Shown here one piece after another: positions 1-6,721 of a stretch of DNA of 31,350 nucleotides (positions are counted from its first letter, which is position 1; each line of letters opens with the position of its first letter). Position numbers and translations under genes: made by a program. The notes under the pieces are model-generated. The model ran no database searches. It was not told where the DNA came from and saw nothing but the letters and a program-made list of their open reading frames with translations. This stretch comes from a virus: positions 1-31,350 of IMG/VR virus record IMGVR_UViG_3300027849_000037; one strand, given 5' to 3'.

Positions 1-53
1 ATTGGTATGATCACAAGTCAATGATTACTGCTAAACGTAGGAGGGTATTGTAA
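1..53 (+). CDS. 3' end of an upstream gene (partial)
   Basis: The frame beginning at base 3 is open to the window edge and ends at TAA 51-53, giving the tail WYDHKSMITAKRRRVL. The stop overlaps the next start as TAATG, the coupling used repeatedly in this arm, and the next gene's Shine-Dalgarno lies inside this tail. Too little is present to name a product; it could also be a chance open frame. Confidence 0.4.
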   Translation, partial: WYDHKSMITAKRRRVL

Positions 54-202
54 TGGGTACATGCTATTCAAAAAAGGATGCAAAGCAAATCCAATGGATA
101 AAATCCGCAGTGGTTAAGGTGGAGAACAAAAAAGCTAGGCTTATCCGTAGGCGTATTGAGGATAAATTAATTGAGATTAAATTAGCAGGGGGTTTAGCAT
201 AG
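53..202 (+). CDS. small basic hypothetical protein, 49 aa
   Basis: ATG at 53 follows a strong AGGAGGG Shine-Dalgarno (about 40-46) at good spacing and runs 49 codons to TAG 200-202. The product is Lys/Arg-rich with an amphipathic helical look in its second half (KKARLIRRRIEDKLIEIK). No family is recognised. The TAATG overlap with the upstream stop suggests translational coupling. It ends just before the consensus promoter at 212-241, so it belongs to the preceding transcription unit. Confidence 0.6.
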   Translation: MGTCYSKKDAKQIQWIKSAVVKVENKKARLIRRRIEDKLIEIKLAGGLA

Positions 203-211
203 GGGCTACAC

Positions 212-241
212 TTGACAAGAGTACCTACACTTTGATATAAT
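212..241 (+). promoter_or_regulatory. consensus sigma70-type promoter
   Basis: TTGACA (212-217) and TATAAT (236-241) are separated by 18 bases, a full match to both sigma70 hexamers. Transcription should start near 248 and drive the early rightward genes from 296. Two copies of the heptamer CTACACT sit at 206-212, touching the -35, and 225-231, inside the spacer; they could be operator half-sites. Because no phage RNA polymerase gene is visible, this is likely read by host polymerase. Confidence 0.85.
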
Positions 242-256
242 TAAATCAGTGATCAG

Positions 257-272
257 GGGAGGGGTTCCTCCC
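257..272 (+). promoter_or_regulatory. short GC-rich hairpin in the 5' leader
   Basis: GGGAGG (257-262) and CCTCCC (267-272) pair perfectly around a GGTT tetraloop. It would lie at the 5' end of the message from the 212-241 promoter, about 24 bases before the ATG at 296. There is no T-run after it, so it is not an obvious terminator; it may protect the 5' end or affect translation. Confidence 0.5.
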
Positions 273-295
273 ATATTTAAAAAGAGGTAGTAAAC

Positions 296-577
296 ATGAA
301 TATTTTAGACTTAGCATTAAAAGCACTGCCATTGAAGCAGGGAACAACTGACCATCAAGCGACCTTGTTTGGTCGGGCTTGCATCACCCGCTATCGCATG
401 TATAAGCACCGCACTGAGATTACGGACGGGCCTTGCTTTAGGGGCGTCCACTTGGGGCTTACCTCATTCTATGTAGCCAAGAAGGTTAGTAGATTTGATA
501 GTTCCAGCCTAGCTGGTATCAAGGATGATAAGGGCGTGGTGACTGTCTCAGTTACTAACATAAGCAAGCCGCAGTAA
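296..577 (+). CDS. hypothetical early protein, 93 aa
   Basis: First gene downstream of the consensus promoter, with AGAGGTAG as Shine-Dalgarno 6-8 bases before ATG 296. The product is basic, with no signal peptide, membrane segment or motif that I recognise. Its position as the first gene of the early transcript is typical for small phage proteins acting on the host takeover or the lysis-lysogeny decision, but that is inference from position only. It is followed by a hairpin (586-605) and the DUF932-type gene. Confidence 0.75.
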   Translation: MNILDLALKALPLKQGTTDHQATLFGRACITRYRMYKHRTEITDGPCFRGVHLGLTSFYVAKKVSRFDSSSLAGIKDDKGVVTVSVTNISKPQ

Positions 578-585
578 ACTAACAC

Positions 586-605
586 GCCTCCTGTAACAAG
601 GAGGC
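586..605 (+). promoter_or_regulatory. intergenic hairpin
   Basis: GCCTCC (586-591) pairs with GGAGGC (600-605) around an 8-base loop. No T-tract follows. The right arm contains the AGGAGG sequence but is 28 bases before the next ATG, so it does not directly mask that start. CTACACT (605-611) and a -10-like TATACT (615-620) follow immediately; an RNA-processing or weak terminator role is possible. Confidence 0.45.
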
Positions 606-633
606 TACACTAACTATACTTAAGGGAATACCT

Positions 634-1506
634 ATGAACGCATTAACTAAGATTTCAACATTACCATCATTACCAGAGCAGCTAAACTTTGAGCCAGTAC
701 GGGAACGTCAAGTACGCAATGGGCAGGAGGTGGCAGGTAAGTGGTGGACTATTAACCCATTGACTGATGAAGTTATCGGTGATGGTAAGCGTAACCATTT
801 ACCGCAGAACTTTTCTATCTTATGGGATTCCCTACGAGAAGGGCTATACCACTCTGGTTTACAGTTGGATGATGCGGAGACTAAATTCCGTAGCTTCAAC
901 AACAATGCAGGTATGAGGGCAGATATTATTCTACCTTATGAGAACTTTGATCTTATCGTGGGGGAGCCAACCCAACTTAAGATTTCTGTATGCAACAGCC
1001 ATGACCAAACACATAAGCTAAACATAGCGGCTATGATCTATCGTCTTTTCTGCACTAATGGTCAGTCGTCTATGTCAGAGAACACCTCACTGTCGCAGCT
1101 AAACACTCAAGGTGCAGAGCCAGAGCGTATCGGTGCGGTGGCAGCTAAGTGGCCTGAGTTTCTCCAGATGGATGCACATAAGATGAAGCGTATGCAGGGT
1201 GTGCCTGTGTCTCGCTATGATGCAATCAATTTCTACTCAACACATGTAGCAAGTACACAAACCCGTAGCGGTAAGGTAGTGAACCGAGCCATGCTGGATC
1301 GTATCATGGGTATTCACGATACATACAAGTCTTTGGGCGACACATCATATCGTGTGTACAATGTGCTTACTCATATGTCTACTCATGTGGAGTCTAAGGC
1401 TTGTGCTACCAAGAAGCAGTTGGTGATGGAGGATAAGATCAACTCCATAGTCAATGGTGCTGCCTTCCAAGAGTTAGCATTACCTTATGCATACTCTTGC
1501 GCTTAA
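634..1506 (+). CDS. DUF932-type phage protein, 290 aa
   Basis: The sequence has the hallmarks I associate with DUF932 phage/plasmid proteins: a central CNSHDQTHKLNIAAMIYRLF segment followed by CTNGQ, and a later SYRVYNVLTHMSTH segment. The family is widespread in phages and plasmids; its biochemical role is not established to my knowledge. ATG 634 is preceded by TAAGGGAA. It lies alone between two hairpin-containing gaps in the early region, and codon use matches its neighbours. DUF932 membership is judged by eye. Confidence 0.8.
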   Translation: MNALTKISTLPSLPEQLNFEPVRERQVRNGQEVAGKWWTINPLTDEVIGDGKRNHLPQNFSILWDSLREGLYHSGLQLDDAETKFRSFNNNAGMRADIILPYENFDLIVGEPTQLKISVCNSHDQTHKLNIAAMIYRLFCTNGQSSMSENTSLSQLNTQGAEPERIGAVAAKWPEFLQMDAHKMKRMQGVPVSRYDAINFYSTHVASTQTRSGKVVNRAMLDRIMGIHDTYKSLGDTSYRVYNVLTHMSTHVESKACATKKQLVMEDKINSIVNGAAFQELALPYAYSCA

Positions 1507-1517
1507 ACATACGCTTT

Positions 1518-1538
1518 GGTGTCCACTATCGGACACCT
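1518..1538 (+). repeat. perfect hairpin/palindrome, copy 1 of a dispersed inverted pair
   Basis: GGTGTCC (1518-1524) and GGACACC (1531-1537) flank the loop ACTATC. The 21 bases 1518-1538 are the exact reverse complement of 7133-7153. Both copies lie in a short gap between one gene's stop and the next gene's Shine-Dalgarno. As DNA this looks like a dimer-binding operator; as RNA it is a 7-bp stem whose loop complements the loop of the other copy. Confidence 0.75.
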
Positions 1539-1545
1539 CTTAAAT

Positions 1546-1565
1546 GGCCCCATTAACGTGGGGTC
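1546..1565 (+). promoter_or_regulatory. second intergenic hairpin
   Basis: GGCCCCA and TGGGGTC flank TTAACG, giving a 7-bp stem including one G-T wobble, directly after the 1518-1537 hairpin. No T-run follows, so a classical intrinsic terminator is unlikely. The pair of stems lies 20-70 bases before the start at 1589. Confidence 0.45.
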
Positions 1566-1588
1566 ATACTGGTTTACAGGAGTAGGTA

Positions 1589-1846
1589 ATGAACATCAAA
1601 ATTAGTAACACCAACGGAGCTAAGGACAACAAAAGCTACGTGCGTGTGTATGTTAACGGGGACAAGGTAGCGGAGGTGTCTCCTAGTAGACGCAACCCAT
1701 TGGGCTATCTTAGAACTTTGAAGAACTCCAAGCACTGGGGAGATATGCGTGTACAGTTAGAGTGTTGTGCCTTGGCTGGTATGTTTACCTTGAAGGAAGT
1801 TGACAGTATCATGAATGAGGTTAAGGGAGTAAGTAATGGAAGTTGA
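1589..1846 (+). CDS. hypothetical protein, 85 aa
   Basis: ATG 1589 has a strong CAGGAG Shine-Dalgarno. The N-terminal half (IKISNTNGAKDNKSYVRVYV) looks beta-rich; the second half looks helical and has two adjacent cysteines (ECCALAG). I recognise no family. The 3' end overlaps the next gene by 11 bases, so the two are probably translated together as part of the unit ending in the integrase. Confidence 0.75.
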   Translation: MNIKISNTNGAKDNKSYVRVYVNGDKVAEVSPSRRNPLGYLRTLKNSKHWGDMRVQLECCALAGMFTLKEVDSIMNEVKGVSNGS

Positions 1847-2072
1847 ATCAAGTAACAAGTGGAAGGGCGATACAGTTAACTTTGTGCTGGAGGATAACAT
1901 CTATCTTAGGTTAACCCCTGACGTTAGTGGTGAAGATGTGACTTGGCCCTTGGAGAATGTGCATGTATCCCCAACTGTAGTATGGTACAAGGCCATTGCT
2001 GGTGATAAGTTTCACCATGTATTGGATGATCGTAAACTCAATGAGGCATGGGAGGCACATGAAATTCAATGA
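1836..2072 (+). CDS. hypothetical protein, 78 aa
   Basis: ATG 1836 lies inside the previous gene and is preceded by AAGGGAGTAAG. The product is acidic and tryptophan-rich (four Trp in 78 residues, e.g. VVWYKAIAGDKFHHVLDD). No known motif. It overlaps the integrase start by 14 bases. A role as a small integrase partner, such as a directionality factor, is possible from position alone but nothing in the sequence shows it. Confidence 0.7.
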   Translation: MEVESSNKWKGDTVNFVLEDNIYLRLTPDVSGEDVTWPLENVHVSPTVVWYKAIAGDKFHHVLDDRKLNEAWEAHEIQ

Positions 2073-2952
2073 CCTAGTAGCAGAGTACATGCAGTCATAT
2101 GACTTCAATGCATGTAAGCCTGACACTCAACGTGATTACCTTTACTGGGCAGGTAGGCTAGGCAGTGTGCCTATTGGAGGTGGGGGCAGGTTGTTTGGAT
2201 ACATCCATGCTCATAAGATCAGCACCCCTGTAGCGCAACAAGCCTATGAGTATCTACTAAGCAGTGGGGTATCAATGGCTAATCATGTGGTAGGCTTGGG
2301 GTCTGTAGTCTTTGGTCATAGCATACGCCTTGGCACTGTGAACCATAACCCGTTTACTTATATCAAGCGTAGGTCTACACCTAACCGCAAGGTAGTGTGG
2401 AGTACTGAGGATATACAGGCTTACCTGACTACGGCATACAGTAAGTTCAAGTGGCGTAACATAGGACTGATAACTCAAATGTCCTACGAGTGGTGCCAAC
2501 GTCAGGGTGATATGCGTCTGCTACAATGGGAGCAGTATGATCTGGAGACAGGCATACTTACTCTGGAGCAGAGCAAGCGAGGTGCAGAGGTTACCTTGCC
2601 TACATCAGTGGGACTACAGGCCATGCTACGTAAGCAGCATACAGACTTTGGGTTCCAGAAGTGGATAGCCCCTAGACCAAGGCCAGTGGGTAGTTTGTAC
2701 CAGCCATACTCTATGCGAGGCTTGTCAGTACAGGCTAAGATAGTAAGGGAGGCATCGGGTATCTCTGATAAGTTACAGATCAGGGACATGCGTAGGACAG
2801 GCACAGTGGAGATGGTAGATGCAGGGGTAGACTTACCTCAGATCATGTCGGTGACAGGTCATGCTAATCCTGCCAGTGTTAAGCCTTACATGAAGAACAC
2901 ATTAAAATCATCCAGCATGGCTATGCAAGCCAGATGGGACAGTAAAGAATAA
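2059..2952 (+). CDS. int: tyrosine-family integrase/recombinase
   Basis: The 297-residue product has the ordered catalytic set of tyrosine recombinases: Arg148 in QRQGD, Lys173 in QSKRG, the RDMR box (Arg242 to Arg245, with Arg where His is more usual), His268 in VTGHAN, and the nucleophile Tyr277 in VKPYMKN. Residues 1-105 resemble a SAM-like core-binding domain. It should catalyse integration and excision between attP and a bacterial attB, implying a temperate or integrating phage. The start at 2059 is chosen over upstream in-frame codons because GGAGG lies 4 bases before it. The attachment site is unknown; the gap 2953-3111 is the first place to look. Confidence 0.93.
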   Translation: MKFNDLVAEYMQSYDFNACKPDTQRDYLYWAGRLGSVPIGGGGRLFGYIHAHKISTPVAQQAYEYLLSSGVSMANHVVGLGSVVFGHSIRLGTVNHNPFTYIKRRSTPNRKVVWSTEDIQAYLTTAYSKFKWRNIGLITQMSYEWCQRQGDMRLLQWEQYDLETGILTLEQSKRGAEVTLPTSVGLQAMLRKQHTDFGFQKWIAPRPRPVGSLYQPYSMRGLSVQAKIVREASGISDKLQIRDMRRTGTVEMVDAGVDLPQIMSVTGHANPASVKPYMKNTLKSSSMAMQARWDSKE

Positions 2953-3111
2953 CCTGAGAGTTAATACAGAGGGGGGTAGGACGGATGTTTAGTCTTTGCC
3001 CATATCAACAGTAGGGGTAGGTAACGTAGTGTTATACCCCCATCTATATTTAATGGAGTAATGTTTGTCCAGTTTTTTGTGCAAGAACCTGACAAAATTA
3101 AGGAGTAATGT
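2953..3111 (+). other. 159-base gap after the integrase; candidate attP/terminator region
   Basis: No convincing gene is present. It holds a G-rich start (about 2970-2985) and a long stem: GGGGTA (3014-3019) with TACCCC (3035-3040), continued by TAAC (3022-3025) with GTTA (3031-3034), a 2-base bulge and a 5-base loop. No T-run follows the stem. No tRNA 3'-end-like core was recognised. A terminator, RNA-processing site or attP are all possible. Confidence 0.35.
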
Positions 3112-3399
3112 ATGAAGATGTATAAAGTATTTGAAATGATGGGCTTTAAGTTTGAGCATGGTGGTGGTTGTTTCATCAAGGTGTATGATCTTAGTAGTGA
3201 TACGGGATTTGAGGAAGATACCATTGAGGAATATCATACTGTGTCGGATCGTGACATGGCTGCGAGATGCCTTGAGTGGTTGGAGAATCGTGGAATCATT
3301 GACGATGCCAGCCCCTACCTATCTTGGAATGAACCTGAGAAGAAGTATGGTTTAGAAGAGTTTCGTAAGTGGCAGGATATTTTAGCGGAGGAATTTTAA
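3112..3399 (+). CDS. hypothetical protein, 95 aa
   Basis: ATG 3112 is preceded by AAGGAG. The product is acidic; its C-terminal half is rich in Trp, Glu and Asp (CLEWLENRG, KKYGLEEFRKWQDI). No domain is recognised. It is joined to the next gene by a TAATG stop-start overlap. It lies between the integrase and a promoter region with repeated half-sites, where regulatory genes are often found, but it lacks a visible helix-turn-helix. Confidence 0.75.
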   Translation: MKMYKVFEMMGFKFEHGGGCFIKVYDLSSDTGFEEDTIEEYHTVSDRDMAARCLEWLENRGIIDDASPYLSWNEPEKKYGLEEFRKWQDILAEEF

Positions 3400-3605
3400 T
3401 GAAAGCAAAACTAGATAAGTCTGCAAATGTGTGGACACCTATTATCATCAACATCACTCTGGAAACAGAGAATGAGTACAATGCATTAAGGAACATCTAT
3501 GCAATACAGGAGGTCACCTCAATAGATGCAGAGCATAGGGTACGTGATCGTAATGTAGTCACAGGCTTAATCAATGCCATTATTGAGGCAATAGGTAGAA
3601 AATAA
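3399..3605 (+). CDS. hypothetical protein, 68 aa
   Basis: The start at 3399 overlaps the upstream stop (TAATG) and follows GGAGG at good spacing, which makes it preferable to the upstream in-frame codon at 3369. The product (MKAKLDKSANVWTPIIIN...) looks like a small alpha/beta protein and has no recognised family. It is the last gene before the promoter at 3614. Confidence 0.7.
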   Translation: MKAKLDKSANVWTPIIINITLETENEYNALRNIYAIQEVTSIDAEHRVRDRNVVTGLINAIIEAIGRK

Positions 3606-3613
3606 TTTAATGG

Positions 3614-3643
3614 TTGACGAGTGTTTCATTCACATGCTACACT
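3614..3643 (+). promoter_or_regulatory. sigma70-like promoter overlapped by inverted repeats
   Basis: TTGACG (3614-3619) and TACACT (3638-3643) are 18 bases apart, with TG two bases upstream of the -10 (TGC before TACACT). GAGTGT (3619-3624) and ACACTC (3639-3644) form an inverted repeat covering the end of the -35 and the -10. CTACACT (3637-3643) also has an exact inverted partner, AGTGTAG, at 3669-3675. This should drive the operon from 3709. Confidence 0.65.
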
Positions 3644-3697
3644 CCGTTACCCCCACCGCCAGTGTAACAGTGTAGGTGTACGATGTTTATCACCTAC
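3619..3697 (+). promoter_or_regulatory. cluster of AGTGTA-like half-sites and a leader hairpin
   Basis: Related half-sites occur at 3619 (GAGTGT), 3637 (as complement, CTACACT), 3661 (AGTGTAA), 3669 (AGTGTAG) and 3675 (GGTGTA). GTAGGTG (3672-3678) and CACCTAC (3691-3697) form a 7-bp stem ending just before the AGGAGG of the next gene. This density suggests an operator region controlling the promoter; the binding protein is unknown. Confidence 0.45.
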
Positions 3698-3708
3698 TAG
3701 GAGGCTGT

Positions 3709-4221
3709 ATGAGTAAAGCACCAAAGTATATGGACTATAAGAGGGTCAGTGAACTGTTCACCTATGATGAAGTTAATGGTGGAGTAATACGTAAGTCTGG
3801 ATGGTGGTTGGGTAAGCACCCATCACCTGAGAAAAATGGGTATGTAGTAATAAGTGTTTCTAGGGCAGCAGATGATAGAGATAGGCCGTCTGACTCAGGG
3901 CAGCAAAGGGATAGGTATAAAGAGCATAGGTTAGTATACCTACTTAATAATCCTGACATGGATCAGTCTCTGGATATAGATCATATTAATCATATAACAC
4001 ATGATAATAGGATAGAGAATCTTAGATTAGTTACATCACAAGAGAATGCATTTAACAAGAAAGTTTGGGGAGTTCACTTCAATCAGTGTCAGCAGATGTG
4101 GCGGTCAGCTATACGGGTTAGAGATAAGTACATATATTTAGGTAGGTGGGACAACGTAATAGATGCCAGAGCAGCATACCTTAGAGCCAAGAAGAAGTAC
4201 CATAAGATAGAAGAGAGGTGA
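3709..4221 (+). CDS. HNH endonuclease with AP2-like DNA-binding domain
   Basis: The 170-residue product has an HNH core: EHRLVY at 72-77, DIDHINH with Asp91-His92, and RIENLRLVTSQENAFNK with Asn residues near 114-116. Residues 118-165 (VWGVHFNQ...WRSAIRVRDKYIYLGRWD) fit the AP2/integrase-like DNA-binding fold that accompanies phage homing endonucleases. It should nick or cut DNA at specific sites and may be a free-standing selfish endonuclease. ATG 3709 has a perfect AGGAGG 5 bases upstream. It is followed by the primase gene. Confidence 0.88.
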   Translation: MSKAPKYMDYKRVSELFTYDEVNGGVIRKSGWWLGKHPSPEKNGYVVISVSRAADDRDRPSDSGQQRDRYKEHRLVYLLNNPDMDQSLDIDHINHITHDNRIENLRLVTSQENAFNKKVWGVHFNQCQQMWRSAIRVRDKYIYLGRWDNVIDARAAYLRAKKKYHKIEER

Positions 4222-4223
4222 GC

Positions 4224-4991
4224 ATGAACATACGACAGCACGTAATAGACTTGGAGATACCAGTAGGTCACTCGGTACGTAATGACTGCCCTGTATGCCA
4301 TAGGAAGAATACTTTTGGTGCATCTAATGATATGGGTATCCTCAAGTGGCAATGCTTTAGTGCCTCATGTAGTACCAGAGGTATAGGTGAGACTAACCTA
4401 TCTGCTATGGACATTAGAGCATTGATGAATCAGGCAGGTATTAGTGGGCAGTTATCAGCCATTGAGTTACCTATCAGTGTGACTAGAACTTTACCTGACG
4501 AGGCAGTCTCATGGCTACAGTACTGGGGTATACATGGTGTAGGTACACACTACTGGGACATAAAGGATTCACGGGTAGTGTTTCCTGTAGTTAAGAATCA
4601 CATACTGTATGATGCAACAGGTCGCACATTGAACAAGGTGGTGACACCTAAATGGAAGCGATACGGAGGCTCTGGCTTGCCGTTTGTAGTAGGTGAGGGT
4701 AACGTAGCCGTTGTAGTAGAGGATGCTATCAGTGCCAGTGTGTGTGCCTCTGAGGGGTATGTTGGTGTAGCCCTACTAGGTACTAACCTAATGGAGAGCC
4801 ATGCACTATCCTTGCTCAAGTATGACAAGGTTATCGTAGCACTAGACCCTGATGCCTCTATGAAATCTTTAGCTCATGTTAAGGAACTACGTAGGCACAT
4901 ACGGAAAGCAATTGCTTTGAAGTTAGACGATGATATTAAGTACCGCCTTGATGTGGACTTAGATAAGTTAAGGAGTATGTCTGATGGGTGA
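4224..4991 (+). CDS. DNA primase (zinc finger plus TOPRIM), separate from the helicase
   Basis: The 255-residue product carries a Cys4 zinc-binding module (C22, C25, C44, C49) followed by a TOPRIM domain: Glu166 in VVVEDAIS and Asp208/Asp210 in ALDPDAS, then Lys214. This matches the primase half of T7 gp4-type primase-helicases; it should synthesise RNA primers at specific template triplets. The RecA-like helicase half is absent and is encoded by its own gene at 8355. Start 4224 (ATG) is preferred to GTG 4218 because GAGAGG sits just upstream of 4218. The 3' end overlaps the next gene by 8 bases. Confidence 0.88.
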   Translation: MNIRQHVIDLEIPVGHSVRNDCPVCHRKNTFGASNDMGILKWQCFSASCSTRGIGETNLSAMDIRALMNQAGISGQLSAIELPISVTRTLPDEAVSWLQYWGIHGVGTHYWDIKDSRVVFPVVKNHILYDATGRTLNKVVTPKWKRYGGSGLPFVVGEGNVAVVVEDAISASVCASEGYVGVALLGTNLMESHALSLLKYDKVIVALDPDASMKSLAHVKELRRHIRKAIALKLDDDIKYRLDVDLDKLRSMSDG

Positions 4992-5616
4992 CTACACGAT
5001 AACGCCTGTAACTAGGGACGATTGCAAGCCATTCATCTTAGGTATCCACTATGCTAAGAGGTGGCCTAGCGTTAGCTTTAGGTATGGTCTATTCAAGGGG
5101 GAGGAACTGGTGGGTGTAGTTACCTATGGTACTCCAGCATCCTCTGGACTTAGGGCTGGCATAGCAGGTGATGCACATAAGGGTGAGGTGCTTGAACTTA
5201 ATAGGCTATGCTTGAAGTACAATGTAAAGAATGAGGCATCCATGTTGGTGGCTAAGAGTCTGACCATGTTGCCCAAGGGAAGGATCATTGTGTCCTTTGC
5301 TGATGGATCACAGGGTCATGTAGGGTACGTTTACCAAGCATGTAACTTTACCTATCATGGCCTTAGTGCCAAGCGTACTGATTGGAAGGTAAGGGGTAAG
5401 GAACATCTGCATGGTATGACTATCGCTGACGAGTTCAGAGGGGTAGCTAATCGTAGCCAAGCATTGAGGGATAAGTATGGTGATGATTTCTATTCAGCAC
5501 CTAGACCAAGGAAGCACAGGTACATTTTCTTAGTGGGCAGTAAGACATACAAACGTGCAGTTACTAAGCACATAAAGTATAAGCAGGAGCCATATCCAAA
5601 GGGGGTAGCAGTATGA
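4984..5616 (+). CDS. Mom-like (GNAT-fold) DNA-modification candidate
   Basis: The 210-residue product belongs to a conserved phage family that I recognise by its core: KPFILGIHYAKR near the N-terminus, YGLFKGEELVGVVTYG, VLELNRLCL, SFADGSQGHVGYVYQACNF, LSAKRTDWKV and TIADEFRG. Such proteins are often annotated as related to phage Mu Mom, which modifies adenines so that the DNA resists host restriction. A GNAT-like fold is plausible. The assignment is from memory. ATG 4984 overlaps the primase stop and has AAGGAG upstream. It may protect the phage DNA from host restriction. Confidence 0.7.
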   Translation: MGDYTITPVTRDDCKPFILGIHYAKRWPSVSFRYGLFKGEELVGVVTYGTPASSGLRAGIAGDAHKGEVLELNRLCLKYNVKNEASMLVAKSLTMLPKGRIIVSFADGSQGHVGYVYQACNFTYHGLSAKRTDWKVRGKEHLHGMTIADEFRGVANRSQALRDKYGDDFYSAPRPRKHRYIFLVGSKTYKRAVTKHIKYKQEPYPKGVAV

Positions 5617-6095
5617 AACATTACAGCACTCAGATGTTTAACAAGATAAAGTATTGCAAAGACTGCACTAAAGAATTAGTAGTGGATGGTAACACTAGTC
5701 AATCTATGCTGGATAAGTCTGACTATAGGTGCCTACCTTGCAGGAGAGTATGGGATAGACTGTACGATACTACTAGGAATAGAACACATCGTGACGAGGA
5801 CAATGCTAGGAAGCTACAGTGGAAGAGGGACAACATGGGGTATGTATCTCACATTAATAATATTCGTAGGGCTGCTAAGATTCAAAGAACTGTGCCTTGG
5901 GGTGATCCCGTAGCCATAAGAAATATGTATGAAGAGTGCGCCCTACTTAATTATAAGCATGGCAAAGGTATGTATCATGTTGATCACATACTACCTCTAC
6001 AGGGTAAGACAGTTAGTGGCCTTCATGTTGAAGGTAACTTACAAATTATGTTAGCTAAAGATAACTTAACTAAGAGTAATAAGTATTATGAATAA
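5613..6095 (+). CDS. HNH endonuclease with N-terminal zinc-binding cysteines
   Basis: The 160-residue product has two CxxC pairs (C15/C18 and C40/C43) and a C-terminal HNH core: YHVDHILPLQGKTVSGLHV with His122, Asp124-His125 and His138, followed by NLQIMLAKDN with Asn142 and Asn151. This is the common phage type of HNH nuclease, either a homing endonuclease or a nuclease for DNA processing. It is no terminase-associated HNH by context, since no terminase is nearby. The ATGA overlap with the upstream stop suggests coupled translation. Confidence 0.88.
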   Translation: MKHYSTQMFNKIKYCKDCTKELVVDGNTSQSMLDKSDYRCLPCRRVWDRLYDTTRNRTHRDEDNARKLQWKRDNMGYVSHINNIRRAAKIQRTVPWGDPVAIRNMYEECALLNYKHGKGMYHVDHILPLQGKTVSGLHVEGNLQIMLAKDNLTKSNKYYE

Positions 6096-6195
6096 ACTAA
6101 TTGAGTTCTTATATGGAGCAGGGTACATGGCTTGCATATTCACTGTAATTTATGTCACACTTGTAGTTGTTGATAACGCAATAGGAGTAAGGTAA
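6088..6195 (+). CDS. 35-aa single-pass membrane protein
   Basis: ATG 6088 lies inside the end of the HNH gene and the frame ends at TAA 6193-6195, itself overlapping the next ATG (TAATG). The product, starting MNKLIEFLYGAGY, has one clear hydrophobic segment of about 20 residues (MACIFTVIYVTLVVV). Both ends are coupled to neighbours, which supports it being real. It has no cleavable signal. Its role is unknown; a small membrane effector or lysis accessory are options. Confidence 0.65.
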   Translation: MNKLIEFLYGAGYMACIFTVIYVTLVVVDNAIGVR

Positions 6196-6431
6196 TGAGT
6201 ACTGCAACATTAGAGGCAGTAAGTAAGGTGTTCACATCTGAGGTCATAGACCTATTTCTTAGGGAAGGTCTAGTGGATTACTATGAGGTGGTTTCGTCTT
6301 TCTGTAAGGACAAGACTGCAACCGATGCGGAACTGGATAGGAACGAGAAGATGCAGAATGCCTTGACCATAGTGATTGAGGACTTCATGACACCTGATGA
6401 ATTTAAACAATGGCTTAAGGAGAGAACGTAA
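6195..6431 (+). CDS. hypothetical acidic protein, 78 aa
   Basis: It starts at the TAATG junction, with AGGAGTAAG as Shine-Dalgarno. The product appears all-helical and acidic (KTATDAELDRNEKMQNA, MTPDEFKQWLKERT). It has no recognised motif. It is joined by another TAATG-type overlap to the glutaredoxin gene, so the two are co-translated, but nothing links their functions. Confidence 0.75.
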   Translation: MSTATLEAVSKVFTSEVIDLFLREGLVDYYEVVSSFCKDKTATDAELDRNEKMQNALTIVIEDFMTPDEFKQWLKERT

Positions 6432-6721
6432 TGTCAGATACATTTAACCTATTCACGGGGAGCAACTGCTCTGCCTGTGCTACATTGAAGACTCGCCTTG
6501 AAGCATTGGGCATTAGCAAGGATCAGTACACTGAGTGTGATACAGTAGAGGATCGTCACAAGGATTCTATACTGGCTCTAGGCTACCGATCTATACCTGT
6601 GCTGGTTAAGTATGTGGATGGTAAGGTTGTTGATAGTATCAATGGCAGTATGCATTCTGACTCAGAGTTGTTTGACTTCTTTACTTGGGGTTTAGTTGGC
6701 CCCTTTGGAGAAGTTGAATGA
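6431..6721 (+). CDS. glutaredoxin/thioredoxin-like protein
   Basis: The 96-residue product has the thioredoxin-fold active site CSAC (Cys13, Cys16) in GSNCSACATLK after the first beta strand, and the cis-proline motif SIPVLV (Pro56). It should carry out thiol-disulfide exchange in the cytoplasm. The likely partner is the class II ribonucleotide reductase at 15099, whose C-terminal cysteine pair needs a reductant; that link is inference. The C-terminus extends past the usual fold with an aromatic tail. Start by TAATG overlap; the stop overlaps the next ATG as ATGA. Confidence 0.85.
   Translation: MSDTFNLFTGSNCSACATLKTRLEALGISKDQYTECDTVEDRHKDSILALGYRSIPVLVKYVDGKVVDSINGSMHSDSELFDFFTWGLVGPFGEVE

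Noticed and set aside
2961-3237. Minus-strand frames of 82-87 codons over the gap after the integrase
   Set aside because: They run into the plus-strand gene at 3112, lack ribosome sites and their products show no gene-like composition.
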